A stretch of 64,000 nt of DNA, from assembly GCF_015100155.1 (NCBI RefSeq), contig NZ_JACKZA010000002.1, positions 124,001 to 188,000 of the forward strand, written 5' to 3'. Origin of the DNA: Acidithiobacillus sp. HP-2. Lineage in GTDB: Bacteria > Pseudomonadota > Gammaproteobacteria > Acidithiobacillales > Acidithiobacillaceae. Positions within the stretch are counted from its first letter, which is position 1; each line of letters opens with the position of its first letter. Shown here one piece after another: positions 7,945 to 23,197 of the stretch. Below the pieces are notes generated by a model. That model saw only the letters and a list, made by a program, of their open reading frames with translations, searched no databases and was not told the origin of the DNA. Position numbers and translations under genes: made by a program.

Positions 7945-10257
7945 ATGCGCACAGCCAACAATGCCCACCTTCCACTCAGTAGCCGTTATCCGCGCCTGCG
8001 TCCATTAACCGCTGCCATTTTAGCGGCGGCACTCAGCCTGAGCTCTGGGGCAGCCTGGGCGGAGAGTCTCATCAGCAGCATCACCCCCAGCCCGGATCAG
8101 CACGGTACCGCTTTCATCATTCATAGTGATTCGCGCCCTGCCTATGATGTCAACACACTTAACGGCGGATATCGGGTACAAATCGATTTCACCAACGCTC
8201 ACTTTCTGCCCTCTGTGGGCACCGTCATGGGTAGCGGAGCGGTTCAAAATGCACTGACCGAAAATGAGGGACATAATGCCCGGCTGGACCTGCTTCTGAA
8301 ATCTCCCCAGGCAGTCATGATAGAACCTACGCTTGGCGGTTATCGCCTGGCGTTTGTCGACAGCACCGCACCTGCAGCAGCCCCTGCCCCGGCAGCAACT
8401 TCAAACGCTGCGGTATCCAGCCCCGCAGCAGCTCCTGCTCCGCTTATGACCTACGGAACTGAAATCAATGGCCTGAATTTCAAGCGCGGCAAACAGGGTG
8501 GCGGCATTCTGGATTTGTCCATCACCGGACCGCAACCGGAAATGAATGTTACCCGGGAAGATGGCAAACTGGTGGTTGAACTCAAAAACACGACCCTGCC
8601 CGCCAGCTACACCCATCGCTTTGGGGTGACCCAGTTCGGCACTCCGGTACAGTTTGTGGATAGTTATCCTATTGGCCGGAATACCCGCCTGGTATTTGCC
8701 ATTAATGGACCCTATGAATACTCGGCTTATCAACTGGGTCAGCAGACCATGATTGATGTGCATCCCAAGACCGAAAATGCTGTTGAAAATCCCAAGGACA
8801 GCGCCCGTCTGAGCATGGATTTCCAGAACATCAGCGTACGTGATGCCCTGCAGGTTATTGCCGACTTCACCCACCAGAATATTGTGGTTTCCAATAATGT
8901 GACGGGCAGCCTTTCCATCCGTCTGAAAAATGAACCCTGGGAACAGGCCTTCAAGGTCATTCTCGAATCTCAGGGATTGGCGGTAAAACATATCGGAAAC
9001 ATTCTCTGGGTGGCTCCCGCCAATCAGATCAGCAGTCAGGAAGAGGCGGAACTTAAAGCCGATGCCAGCAAGCGCAAGCTGGAACCTCTGGAAACACAGC
9101 TCATTCAGATCAAGTACGCCAAGGCCTCGAGCATTGCTTCACTGCTGGAAGGGTTTGACCAGAACAAGCAACCGGGTGCCCCTGACGATCAGATGAGCAG
9201 CTATCAACAACAATCTCTGGCCAACGCCCTTGGACTGCCAAAATCCAGCATTATCGGTAACTCCCTGCTTGGCCCACGCGGTTCCGTGGCCGTAGTAACC
9301 CGTACCAACAGCCTGCTGGTACGGGATACCCCGCGAGACATTGAAAATATCAGAAAGCTGATTGCCAAAATCGACAAGCCCGTACCGCAGGTCCTGATTG
9401 AGGCGCGCATTGTCCAGATAACCACCAGTGCGGCACATTCTCTGGGCGTCAACTGGGGCGGCACCTATACCTCCAACGGTGCGGGTGGCGTCGTCAATCT
9501 TTCCGGAACCGGAGTGACTGGCACAACGGCAACCCAGGGCGGTGCCTATCCCATCCAGGGCAGCAGCAGTTCCAGTTCTACGACCGGCACGGGCTTCACC
9601 GTACCCGCCCTGGCCAATCTGGCTGCTTCCAATGCCGGTACGGCTTTGGCCAGTGCTACCCCGGCTTCTCTGGGCTTTGCCCTGGGAACGGCTGCAGGTA
9701 ATCGTATTCTCAACCTGCAATTGCAGGCTCTGCAGGTGGACAATCGCGCCAAAATCATCTCCAGTCCAAAAGTCATGACTGAGGATAATGAAAAGGCAGT
9801 CATTTCTCAGGGTCAGGAAATCCCCTACCAGCAGTCCACCAGCAGTGGCGCCACTTCGGTATCCTTCAAAAAAGCCGAATTGAGTCTGGATGTGACGCCG
9901 CACATTTCTCCTAATGGCAAAATCACCCTGGATGTGGACGCCAAAAACAATCAGCCCAACTACGCCGATGCCTTGCCTTCCGGTATTCCTATCACCACCC
10001 AGGAAGTCAAAACCAAATTACTGGTCAACAATGGACAAACCATCGTTATTGGCGGTATTTATACGGACACCACTAATCACAACCAGACAGGCATTCCTCT
10101 ATTGAAAGATATTCCGCTGCTGGGCTGGCTCTTCAAAAGTAACGTTGACAGTGTCGCCAAAACCGAACTGCTGGTGTTCATCACCCCCAAAGTTGTGGGT
10201 GGTGACGCCCAGGACGGCCTCGCGGGTGCTGACGGCGACAGTAATCTCGGACAATGA
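7945..10257 (+). CDS. pilQ: Type IV pilus secretin PilQ
   Basis: PilQ is the outer-membrane secretin through which the pilus passes. In order there are a signal peptide (cleavage near SSGAAWA), two AMIN-type peptidoglycan-binding domains interrupted by an Ala/Pro linker, an STN/N0 domain (ISVRDALQVIADFT), an N1/NolW domain with a Gln/Ser-rich insert, and the C-terminal secretin core with the VPLLKDIPLLGWLF-type motif near the end. The frame opens at 7903, but starting at 7945 gives a normal 39-residue signal peptide and has an AGAGGA site; the longer start would add 14 hydrophilic residues. The stop overlaps the aroK start by 4 bp, so pilus and aromatic genes share a transcript. Confidence 0.93.
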   Translation: MRTANNAHLPLSSRYPRLRPLTAAILAAALSLSSGAAWAESLISSITPSPDQHGTAFIIHSDSRPAYDVNTLNGGYRVQIDFTNAHFLPSVGTVMGSGAVQNALTENEGHNARLDLLLKSPQAVMIEPTLGGYRLAFVDSTAPAAAPAPAATSNAAVSSPAAAPAPLMTYGTEINGLNFKRGKQGGGILDLSITGPQPEMNVTREDGKLVVELKNTTLPASYTHRFGVTQFGTPVQFVDSYPIGRNTRLVFAINGPYEYSAYQLGQQTMIDVHPKTENAVENPKDSARLSMDFQNISVRDALQVIADFTHQNIVVSNNVTGSLSIRLKNEPWEQAFKVILESQGLAVKHIGNILWVAPANQISSQEEAELKADASKRKLEPLETQLIQIKYAKASSIASLLEGFDQNKQPGAPDDQMSSYQQQSLANALGLPKSSIIGNSLLGPRGSVAVVTRTNSLLVRDTPRDIENIRKLIAKIDKPVPQVLIEARIVQITTSAAHSLGVNWGGTYTSNGAGGVVNLSGTGVTGTTATQGGAYPIQGSSSSSSTTGTGFTVPALANLAASNAGTALASATPASLGFALGTAAGNRILNLQLQALQVDNRAKIISSPKVMTEDNEKAVISQGQEIPYQQSTSSGATSVSFKKAELSLDVTPHISPNGKITLDVDAKNNQPNYADALPSGIPITTQEVKTKLLVNNGQTIVIGGIYTDTTNHNQTGIPLLKDIPLLGWLFKSNVDSVAKTELLVFITPKVVGGDAQDGLAGADGDSNLGQ

Positions 10258-10775
10258 CCGGAACAGTCATTCTGATCGGGCCGATGGGCTCGGGCAAATC
10301 GACCATCGGGCGGCTTCTGGCCGCCCGTTTACGTATTCCCTACGTCGACAGTGACCAACTGATCGTCACCCAAACGGGCGTGGACATACCCACTATTTTT
10401 GAAATTGAGGGAGAAGCCGGCTTTCGCGAGCGCGAAGCAAAAGTCATTGCCGATCTGGCCGGGCACAATCAGGATATGGTCCTTGCCACTGGCGGCGGTG
10501 CCATTCTGGACCCCAAAAACCGCGCCTATCTGCGCCAGAAGGGTCAGGTGATTTATCTGGATGTCAGCGTAGAAGAACAATTAAAAAGAGTACGCCACGA
10601 CCGTAACCGCCCTTTGTTGCAAACCTCAGACCTGGAAAGTCGTCTGCACAGTCTCGCCCAGCAAAGAAGCAGCCTTTATCAGCAGACAGCCCATTGGCGG
10701 ATCAGTGGTGATGGCCTGCGTTCAGATCAGGTACTACGGCGGATTTTAAGGTATTTACACGCACAAACAGGTTAA
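10254..10775 (+). CDS. aroK: Shikimate kinase
   Basis: The enzyme phosphorylates shikimate at O3 with ATP in the chorismate pathway. Walker A GPMGSGKST is at residues 8-16, the substrate-binding DSD motif follows at about 32-34, and the GGG of the shikimate site (ATGGGAI) is near 82. The 173 residues match bacterial AroK. Its start lies inside the last codons of pilQ, and aroB follows 46 bp later. The pilQ-aroK-aroB order is common in gamma- and betaproteobacteria. Confidence 0.95.
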   Translation: MTGTVILIGPMGSGKSTIGRLLAARLRIPYVDSDQLIVTQTGVDIPTIFEIEGEAGFREREAKVIADLAGHNQDMVLATGGGAILDPKNRAYLRQKGQVIYLDVSVEEQLKRVRHDRNRPLLQTSDLESRLHSLAQQRSSLYQQTAHWRISGDGLRSDQVLRRILRYLHAQTG

Positions 10776-10821
10776 ATGAGGATGCCCCTCTTGCCTGCAG
10801 GCCCAAGAAACTCAACAATGG

Positions 10822-11946
10822 ATGGGTAAACCCGCCCACAAGAGCTCAGATTATATGCAAAGTCTTCGTGTAGAACTTGGTCAGCGCAGCTACTCCATCC
10901 ATATTGGCAGCGGCATCATCAGCGACTCAAACCTCTTCGCCCCGGTTTTGGGTAAGGGACCGGTCGCCATCATTACCGACACGAATGTCGCGCCACTCTA
11001 CCTGAAGACCCTGCAAAATACCCTCAATGTCCTGAACAAGAATTCACTGGTCATCACCCTGCCTGCGGGCGAAGAAAGCAAGTCCCTCGACAATATCCAG
11101 ATCATTACCGGGCAGCTGCTCAGCGCCGGTTATGGCCGCGATTGTACACTCTGCGCGCTCGGCGGTGGGGTGGTGGGTGATATCACCGGCTTTGCTGCTG
11201 CCGTTTATCAACGCGGCGTTGCCTGTGTGCAAATTCCCACCACCCTGCTGGCCATGGTGGATTCTTCCGTAGGTGGAAAAACCGGTGTTAATCATCCCTT
11301 GGGTAAAAACATGATCGGTGCTTTTTATCAGCCCCGCACGGTCATCGTCGATACAGATACCCTCGACAGCCTGCCAGAACGGGAGTTTCGTTCAGGTCTT
11401 GCCGAAGTGATCAAATACGGACTGATTAACGATCCCGGTTTTTTTTCCTGGCTGGAAGACAACCTGGATGCCGTGCTCGCCCGCGACACCGAGGCCCTGG
11501 CAAAAATCATCAAAACCTCCTGCCGGGACAAGGCGGATGTGGTCGCCAGGGACGAGCTGGAAGGGGGGCTGCGCGCCATTCTGAATTTTGGTCACACTTT
11601 TGGCCATGCCATTGAAGCAGCCAGTGGTTACGGACATTATCTGCATGGCGAAGCAGTAGCTATCGGGATGGTCATGGCCGCTGATCTTTCCCGTCGCCTG
11701 GACCTGCTGCGGGAAAGTGAACAAAATCGCATTTTCAAATTGATCAAGGCAGCGGGACTCCCTACTCTGGCCCCACGCCTGGAAACTTCCGTCTATCTGG
11801 ATTTCATGAAAGTCGATAAAAAAGCGGAAGGCGGTCAAATCCGCTTCATTCTTCTCAATAGCATTGGCAACGCCCTGATTACCGGCGATGTGCCGCCTGC
11901 GGCCATTATCCAGACCCTGCAGGCTTTTATGGAGCGTAGTGCATGA
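10822..11946 (+). CDS. aroB: 3-dehydroquinate synthase
   Basis: The enzyme cyclises DAHP to 3-dehydroquinate, using NAD and a divalent metal. It has the NAD-binding GGGVVGDITGF, the PTTLLAMVDSSVGGKTGVNHPLGKN active-site region (quoted in part), and metal-ligand histidines in LNFGHTFGHAIE and YGHYLHGEA. The upstream-most start gives 374 residues. A second ATG at 10855 (residue 12) would give 363, closer to typical AroB, and neither has a strong ribosome site. The stop overlaps the thyX start by 4 bp. Confidence 0.95.
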   Translation: MGKPAHKSSDYMQSLRVELGQRSYSIHIGSGIISDSNLFAPVLGKGPVAIITDTNVAPLYLKTLQNTLNVLNKNSLVITLPAGEESKSLDNIQIITGQLLSAGYGRDCTLCALGGGVVGDITGFAAAVYQRGVACVQIPTTLLAMVDSSVGGKTGVNHPLGKNMIGAFYQPRTVIVDTDTLDSLPEREFRSGLAEVIKYGLINDPGFFSWLEDNLDAVLARDTEALAKIIKTSCRDKADVVARDELEGGLRAILNFGHTFGHAIEAASGYGHYLHGEAVAIGMVMAADLSRRLDLLRESEQNRIFKLIKAAGLPTLAPRLETSVYLDFMKVDKKAEGGQIRFILLNSIGNALITGDVPPAAIIQTLQAFMERSA

Positions 11947-12785
11947 ACGAAATCAACAAGGCCACTGCAGAATTGCAGGCAGAAATGGCACAGCGCATGG
12001 CTCTCAATCCCGGGGGAACCCGGCGTATTGGTAATTTTGGCTTCATCGAACTGGAAGAAAGCTGGGGAGATGAAGCCACCATCATCAATACCGCCCGTAT
12101 CAGCACGACCAATCAACGTCTGAAAAATGGGCATGATTTTAACGAGCGCGATCGCAATCTGCTCTACCAGCTGCTCCGCGATCAGCATGGCACCCCCTTT
12201 GAAACCATCTACTTCCGTTTTCGCTTTATTGCGCCCATTTTTGTGCTCCGCCAATGGGTCAAACACCGGGTTTCCAGCTGGAATGAATTTTCCATGCGTT
12301 ACCGCAAGCCCATCTCTGTTGCCTATATTCCTGATGAGTCGGCACGCACGGTAGATGGTTACGCCGTTTTGGACGATACGGTGATGGCCGAATACGAAGC
12401 CCTGATGGGTCAACTTTTCCAGTGGTATGAAACCCAGTACAGCGCTGCCTGCACACGCATTGATCAGGCCCGCGAATCCGGCGGACTGGCACCCAAAGAG
12501 GGGGGGCGTGACCCTTATCGGGGGCGTGCCCGGGAGCTTCTCCGTAACGTCATGCCCGTTGCTGCCTACTCGGATGTGTATTGGACCATCAACTTTCGTA
12601 GCCTCATGAATTTTTTCAAATTGCGACGCAAAAAAGATGCCCAGTATGAAATCCGCGAATATGCAGATGCGGCTTATGCGCTTTTTGCCGCCCGCCTGCC
12701 ATTGCTGGCCGAAACCATGCAGCGGGTCATCGACGAGTCGGAACAATCCCCGTCCAGCGAGGAGCATGCTGGTCGTGCAGAATAA
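11943..12785 (+). CDS. thyX: Flavin-dependent thymidylate synthase ThyX
   Basis: ThyX makes dTMP from dUMP with FAD and methylenetetrahydrofolate, without producing dihydrofolate. The family motif RHR-x7-S is present as KHR-x7-S (K107, H108, R109, S117), so the first arginine is replaced by lysine. The C-terminal INFRSLMNFFKLR and AQYEIREYA segments fit the dUMP and flavin sites. At 280 residues it is slightly longer than average because of a 25-residue N-terminal extension. It is coupled to aroB in front and overlaps dgt behind, so two nucleotide-pool genes sit together. Confidence 0.92.
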   Translation: MNEINKATAELQAEMAQRMALNPGGTRRIGNFGFIELEESWGDEATIINTARISTTNQRLKNGHDFNERDRNLLYQLLRDQHGTPFETIYFRFRFIAPIFVLRQWVKHRVSSWNEFSMRYRKPISVAYIPDESARTVDGYAVLDDTVMAEYEALMGQLFQWYETQYSAACTRIDQARESGGLAPKEGGRDPYRGRARELLRNVMPVAAYSDVYWTINFRSLMNFFKLRRKKDAQYEIREYADAAYALFAARLPLLAETMQRVIDESEQSPSSEEHAGRAE

Positions 12786-13947
12786 ACCAGGCAGCGTTTT
12801 TCAGGGGATGCTGGCCCCCTACGCCGCCCGTGCCGAAAGCAGCCTGGGCCGCAAACATCCCGAAACGCCTCCGGAAAGCCGCAGCCCCTTTCAGCGCGAC
12901 CGCGACCGGGTCATTCATTCCAGCGCTTTTCGCCGTCTGGAGTATAAAACTCAGGTGTTCGTCAATCATGAGGGAGATTTGTATCGCACGCGTCTCACCC
13001 ACACGCTCGAAGTCGCGCAGGTTGGACGTGCCATTGCCCGGCAGCTGGGACTGGATGAAGATCTGGTAGAAGCCATCGCCCTGGCCCATGATCTCGGCCA
13101 TACCCCCTTTGGTCACGCCGGGCAGGATGCGCTGCAGGAATGCATGGGCGATCTCGGCGGCTTCGAGCATAATATTCAGTCCCTGCGGATTGTGGACCGT
13201 CTTGAAGTCCGTTATGGAGATTTTCCCGGTCTGAACCTGAGTTTTGAGACCCGCGAAGGCATTCTCAAACATTGCGCCAAAAGCAAAGCCGCCGATCTGG
13301 GCGATGTGGGCGAGCGTTTTCTGCGCGGTACCCAACCTTCCCTGGAAGCGCAAATTACCAATCTGGCCGATGAAATCGCCTACAATAATCATGATATAGA
13401 CGATGGCCTGCGCGCGGGCCTGCTGGATTTGCAGGAACTGTGCAGCAACAGCCTGTACGGCCCGATCTATGCCGAAGTACAGGATCGGTATCCGGACGCC
13501 TCCAGAACCATTCTCCGTCACGAAACCGGCAGACGCCTGATCAATCTGCTGATTAATGACCTGGTTGCGGAAACTCGACAGCGTATCCAGAGTGATCACA
13601 TCACCAGCATTGCCGAGGTCCGGGCCAGTACCCGGCCACTGGCGGCTCACAGTCCGGAAATCGCTGGCCAAATCAAGTCGCTGAAAAGCTTTCTGTTTCA
13701 TCGCATGTATCGGCACCCCCGGGTTCACCGGCAGGCGGAAAAAGCCAAACGCCTGGTGCGCCGTCTTTTTCACACCCTGCGCGAAGATCCCCGCCTGCTC
13801 CCCCTGAAATATCAGGCCCGCATCCAGGCCACAGATCAGCAGGAAAAAAGCAGGGCCCGCATAGTCGCCGATTACATTGCCGGCATGACCGACCGCTTTG
13901 CCATTGCTGAATATGACCGGCTCTTTGATCCCCATGGTGAAGCCTGA
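12766..13947 (+). CDS. dgt: Deoxyguanosinetriphosphate triphosphohydrolase-like HD protein
   Basis: This is an HD-domain dNTP triphosphohydrolase of the Dgt family, which splits dNTPs into nucleoside and triphosphate. The HD metal site is formed by LTHTLEVAQ and AHDLGHTPFGHAG, followed by GFEHNIQSLR, all typical of the shorter, non-enterobacterial Dgt group. The open frame extends upstream inside thyX, but similarity begins near 12766. An AGGAG site ends at 12764, one base before this ATG, so the GTG at 12775 (10 nt spacing) is also a good candidate start. The gene overlaps the 3' end of thyX by about 20 bp. Confidence 0.88.
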   Translation: MLVVQNKPGSVFQGMLAPYAARAESSLGRKHPETPPESRSPFQRDRDRVIHSSAFRRLEYKTQVFVNHEGDLYRTRLTHTLEVAQVGRAIARQLGLDEDLVEAIALAHDLGHTPFGHAGQDALQECMGDLGGFEHNIQSLRIVDRLEVRYGDFPGLNLSFETREGILKHCAKSKAADLGDVGERFLRGTQPSLEAQITNLADEIAYNNHDIDDGLRAGLLDLQELCSNSLYGPIYAEVQDRYPDASRTILRHETGRRLINLLINDLVAETRQRIQSDHITSIAEVRASTRPLAAHSPEIAGQIKSLKSFLFHRMYRHPRVHRQAEKAKRLVRRLFHTLREDPRLLPLKYQARIQATDQQEKSRARIVADYIAGMTDRFAIAEYDRLFDPHGEA

Positions 13948-14053
13948 CAAGCGGTTCTCCTGCGCCTCTTGGAGCCCGTCCATAAGCCCGCTATAATGTC
14001 CAGCCCTGCTTTGCAGTTCAGCGACAGGGTGACAGAACGGACCAGGTGACCTA

Positions 14054-19908
<5,855 letters not shown>

Positions 19909-19913
19909 GGATT

Positions 19914-20990
19914 ATGGCCAGCACCTTGCACAATGATCGTTTTCTGCGCGCCTGCCTGCAGCAGCACGTAGATCAGGTTCCGGTCTGGCTGATGCGGCAG
20001 GCGGGACGCTACCTCCCGGAATACCGTGCCACCCGTGCCCGGGCGGGTGACTTTCTGACCCTCTGCACCACGCCGGAACTGGCCTGCGAAGTCACCTTAC
20101 AACCCATCGACCGCTTTCCCCTGGACGCCGCCATCCTCTTCTCGGACATTCTCACCATCCCCTACGTGATGGGTCTGGGCTTGAGTTTTCAGGAAGGAGA
20201 AGGCCCGGTTTTCGAAAAGCCCCTGCGCTCTGCGGCGGACATTGCCCGCCTCAGTCAACCTGATCCTGAAAATGAACTGCGTTTTGTGATGGATGCCGTA
20301 CGCCTGATTCGTCGCGAGCTCGATGGGCGCGTACCCCTCATCGGTTTTGCCGGCAGCCCCTGGACCCTCGCCTGCTACATGATCGAAGGCCGTGGCAGCC
20401 GGGATTTCATCCATATCAAAAGCCTGCTTTACAGCGATCCCGCCACCTTGCACCATTTGCTGGCGCATCTTGCCATTTCAGTAACCGCCTATCTGAATGC
20501 CCAGATTGCTGCTGGTGCCCAGGCTGTCATGCTTTTTGATACCTGGGGCGGCAGCCTCAGCACTCCCGCCTATGCAGCGTTTTCTCTGGCCTATATGACC
20601 CGGATTATTGCCGGCCTGCGCCGCGAAGCAGACGGGAGAAAGGTTCCCGTCATCATCTTTACCAAAGGCGGTGGCAACTGGCTGGAAGCCATGGCCGACA
20701 GTGGTGCCGATGTCATCGGACTCGACTGGAGTACGGAACTGCATGTCGCCCGGCAGCGGCTGGGTCAAAAGGTTGCCCTGCAAGGAAATATGGATCCTGT
20801 TGCTTTATATGGCAGCACCGAAGGAGTACGGCAGGAAGCCCTGCGGGTTCTGGAAAGTCATGGGGCTGGAACAGGCCATATTTTCAATCTGGGACATGGA
20901 ATTACGCCCCAAACCCCCCTGGAGAATGTTGCGACCCTCGTGGATACGGTGCATGGCTGGAACCCTGCAAGGCAGTCCCTTCAAGATTGA
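19914..20990 (+). CDS. hemE: Uroporphyrinogen decarboxylase
   Basis: The enzyme converts uroporphyrinogen III to coproporphyrinogen III in heme synthesis. The N-terminal signature [16 protein letters not shown] is exact, the [16 protein letters not shown] motif follows near 145, and the FNLGHGI motif near the C-terminus is present. The 358 residues match the family. It lies 5 bp after gltD, probably in the same transcript. hemF is 36 kb away in this window. It converges on olsA with about 40 bp between the stop codons and no obvious intrinsic terminator. Confidence 0.96.
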   Translation: MASTLHNDRFLRACLQQHVDQVPVWLMRQAGRYLPEYRATRARAGDFLTLCTTPELACEVTLQPIDRFPLDAAILFSDILTIPYVMGLGLSFQEGEGPVFEKPLRSAADIARLSQPDPENELRFVMDAVRLIRRELDGRVPLIGFAGSPWTLACYMIEGRGSRDFIHIKSLLYSDPATLHHLLAHLAISVTAYLNAQIAAGAQAVMLFDTWGGSLSTPAYAAFSLAYMTRIIAGLRREADGRKVPVIIFTKGGGNWLEAMADSGADVIGLDWSTELHVARQRLGQKVALQGNMDPVALYGSTEGVRQEALRVLESHGAGTGHIFNLGHGITPQTPLENVATLVDTVHGWNPARQSLQD

Positions 20991-21031
20991 ACCTAAAACG
21001 GCCGTTGCCGGGGGTTGAAAAGAGTTAAATT

Positions 21032-21940
21032 TCAGCCGCCGTGACTGCGTCGCCAGGCTGCCCAGGCATCGCGCAGGGGATGACGCCCACGACGCGGCTG
21101 CAGATAAGTCACCGAAGCACCCTGTTCCATGCGCTGCAAAGCTTCACTGATTGCCATACGGGTTTGTTGCGCCAATTGTCGCCGCCCCAGCTCAGGGGGT
21201 AAGGCCGGCAGAAACTCGACACGCAGGGTCAAGGGTGCGGCAGCGGCCAGCCGCCAGAGATGTCCGAACAAACTGTCGTCCCCAACAAAAGGACACAATC
21301 CATCCGGTTGCCCCGGTTGCAGCACATCCTCATACCGCAGAGCCACCGGAACCGTTTCAGCTTTGGCGGCTGCGGCTGTCTCAAAAGGCGCGGCATAAAA
21401 TTCGCCCACCGATTTACCATCACTGGTGGTTCCTTCCGGAAACAGCACCACGCTGGTTCCTGCCATAATAATGTCACTGGCCTGACGCATGGTGCGCTGA
21501 CTGGCCCGGGCATCGCTGCGATCAATAAACAAGGTCCCCAGCCAGACCCCCATGATCCCGAAAAAGGGCCAGTCACGCATCTCCTTTTTCGCCACAAAAC
21601 GGCCGGGAATCAAGGTCGCCAGAGCCAGAATATCCAGATAAGACACATGGTTGGCGGCAATCATCACGGGTTCTGCCGGGATTTTACCATCTACACGCAG
21701 GCGAATTCCCAAAACCCGCAAGGCGCGACGACTCCACCAGGCAAAAGCCCGATAACTGGAAGCATCAGGTTGCGCTTTGCGGGCACAAGTCCACAGTGCC
21801 AGCGGGTAAGCCAACAAAAGGTAAAACAACAACATAGGAACCCGCCAAAAACGCCGCATGACATTGGGCCGCATACGCCGCAAACGCCGCCCCGGATAGT
21901 GAATAAGAACCGGAGCCGGCGTTTGTTTACGCCTTCTCAT
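21032..21940 (-). CDS. olsA: Lyso-ornithine lipid / 1-acylglycerol-phosphate acyltransferase (PlsC family)
   Basis: This membrane acyltransferase of the PlsC family has the catalytic H-x4-D at H98-D103 (NHVSYLD), a hydrophobic N-terminal helix around 35-52, and the glycerol-phosphate-type motif FPEGTTSDG near 174. On sequence alone it could be a general PlsC. It is called OlsA because its start overlaps the end of an OlsB-like gene by 4 bp; OlsB plus OlsA make ornithine lipids (OlsA adds the second acyl chain to lyso-ornithine lipid). The shared Pho box upstream of olsB supports a phosphate-starvation role. The C-terminus is basic. I am sure of the family, less so of the substrate. Confidence 0.8.
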   Translation of the reverse strand: MRRRKQTPAPVLIHYPGRRLRRMRPNVMRRFWRVPMLLFYLLLAYPLALWTCARKAQPDASSYRAFAWWSRRALRVLGIRLRVDGKIPAEPVMIAANHVSYLDILALATLIPGRFVAKKEMRDWPFFGIMGVWLGTLFIDRSDARASQRTMRQASDIIMAGTSVVLFPEGTTSDGKSVGEFYAAPFETAAAAKAETVPVALRYEDVLQPGQPDGLCPFVGDDSLFGHLWRLAAAAPLTLRVEFLPALPPELGRRQLAQQTRMAISEALQRMEQGASVTYLQPRRGRHPLRDAWAAWRRSHGG

Positions 21941-22713
21941 TTTCTGCGGCCCACCGGTTCCAGAAAGCGCTGCTGATAACGAGGAGTCATGAGGCTGGAT
22001 TCACACCACACAAAAAAATCCGCGCAGTGAAACTGGGGATCCCAGAACGGTTCTCCTCCCACCCGGACACCGGCCCGCAAATATCCCTTCAAAAGAGAAG
22101 GCAAAGAAGCGGCTTCCACTTCTGCCAGCCGGTCAAAACCCGGAACCTCGCGCAGTGGGAAAACCCGTTGTTCCTGCGGAGTCAAATATTGCTGAAGTTG
22201 CTGATACAACGCCCCAAGGGCCGGGCCATCGGTACTGTGCACACTCGCGCAACCCATCAGGTAATCGATCTGCCACATGGACATGGCCTCGGCCAGCCCC
22301 GACCAGAGCAGGGTAATCACCCCGCCCTGACGGTAATCGGGATGTACGCAGGAACGACCCAGCTCCATGATCCGGCTATTCAGGGCGAGCAGACGGGATA
22401 AATCAAACTCTGTCTCGGCATAATAACGACCCACCGAAGGGACTTTCTCGGGCAGGAACAGGCGGTAAGTACCCACCACTTCCTGACGGTTTTCATCCTC
22501 TACAATCAGGTGCTCACAAAAAGGATCATACTCATCCTGATCCAGACCCGGCCCACCACTGAGTTGGGCACCATACTCGGCACTGAACACTTCATAACGT
22601 AAACGTTGCGCTGCTTCCACTTCGTCCTGATGGCGTGCCAGATAAAGTCGCAAGGAACGATCTTTTTTCTTAGTCACGTGATCGGTACTGCCGTGAGATT
22701 GAGTGCTTAACAT
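21937..22713 (-). CDS. olsB: Ornithine-acyl-ACP N-acyltransferase (OlsB-like)
   Basis: This is a GNAT-fold acyltransferase of the hemolysin-like/OlsB type, which N-acylates ornithine with a 3-hydroxy fatty acid from ACP to give lyso-ornithine lipid. Features of the family are LRYEVFSAEYGA near the N-terminus, FDLSRLLALNSRIMELGRSCV in the middle (quoted because it is diagnostic), HPDYRQGGVI, and ASVHSTDGPALGALY. The frame is open to a GTG at 22764, but the ATG at 22713 has a GGAG site 6 nt upstream and gives a normal N-terminus, while 22764 has none. It is the first gene of an olsB-olsA operon with a Pho box about 78 bp upstream. Confidence 0.82.
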   Translation of the reverse strand: MLSTQSHGSTDHVTKKKDRSLRLYLARHQDEVEAAQRLRYEVFSAEYGAQLSGGPGLDQDEYDPFCEHLIVEDENRQEVVGTYRLFLPEKVPSVGRYYAETEFDLSRLLALNSRIMELGRSCVHPDYRQGGVITLLWSGLAEAMSMWQIDYLMGCASVHSTDGPALGALYQQLQQYLTPQEQRVFPLREVPGFDRLAEVEAASLPSLLKGYLRAGVRVGGEPFWDPQFHCADFFVWCESSLMTPRYQQRFLEPVGRRK

Positions 22714-22790
22714 GCAGGGCTCTCCGTGCAAAAACGATAGCAAACCTTCCTTATTATGACTCACAAATATGACAATAGTGCGGCACTTTT

Positions 22791-22808
22791 ATGAACTTTT
22801 TATGACAA
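22791..22808 (-). promoter_or_regulatory. Pho box upstream of olsBA
   Basis: Read on the minus strand, the site is TTGTCAT, four A, then AGTTCAT: two 7-base half sites separated by 4 bases, the spacing PhoB needs, with a further AAAA behind it. About 10 bases downstream is CACTAT (22780-22775), a weak -10. The consensus half site is CTGTCAT. A second TTGTCAT is at 22775-22769. The site lies 78 bp before the chosen olsB start. This predicts induction under phosphate limitation. Confidence 0.65.
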
Positions 22809-22987
22809 ACAAGATCCAGTTCACCCAATAGGGCCATTTTATAGCATGATTCAGACTTTACCAGTCCCAGGCGCAAAATAATCGACCACCTGCAAAAATC
22901 CGCCGCCGAAGTCTTGCACCCTGCGCCCGCAATGGCTACTGTATAACACTGTTCCAGCATACCTTGCCAAGAGGTGAAGTTTTTATC

Positions 22988-23197
22988 ATGCCTGCCGCAC
23001 CCGAGGAAGCCGATGACAGCCCATACTGCTGTTGTTCGGCCGCCACTTTTATGGAAATTCTGGAGCGCCAACGCGCTGAACCTTTACCTTTCATGGAACT
23101 GCTGATGGTCCACGCCGGTTGTGGCGGCGGTTGCGGAAGCTGTATTGACGATCTTGAGGCTTACCTCCGTCAGCACGACGCTTACATCGAAGATTGA
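22988..23197 (+). CDS. Small Bfd-like [2Fe-2S] protein
   Basis: This is a 69-residue protein with six cysteines: C14, C15, C16, C45, C49 and C52. The pattern C14-x-C16 ... C49-x2-C52 has 32 residues between the pairs, the arrangement of bacterioferritin-associated ferredoxin domains (BFD), which carry a [2Fe-2S] cluster. The glycine-rich CGGGCGSC loop is unusual. The ATG at 22988 has an AGAGGTG site upstream and is preferred over a TTG at 22964. Its stop overlaps the start of the YheT-type hydrolase. No bacterioferritin gene is in the window, so the partner is unknown. Confidence 0.6.
   Translation: MPAAPEEADDSPYCCCSAATFMEILERQRAEPLPFMELLMVHAGCGGGCGSCIDDLEAYLRQHDAYIED

Noticed and set aside
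12727..13983. 418-codon open frame opposite dgt
   Set aside because: Antisense to a strongly supported HD-domain gene and without family features or a ribosome site.
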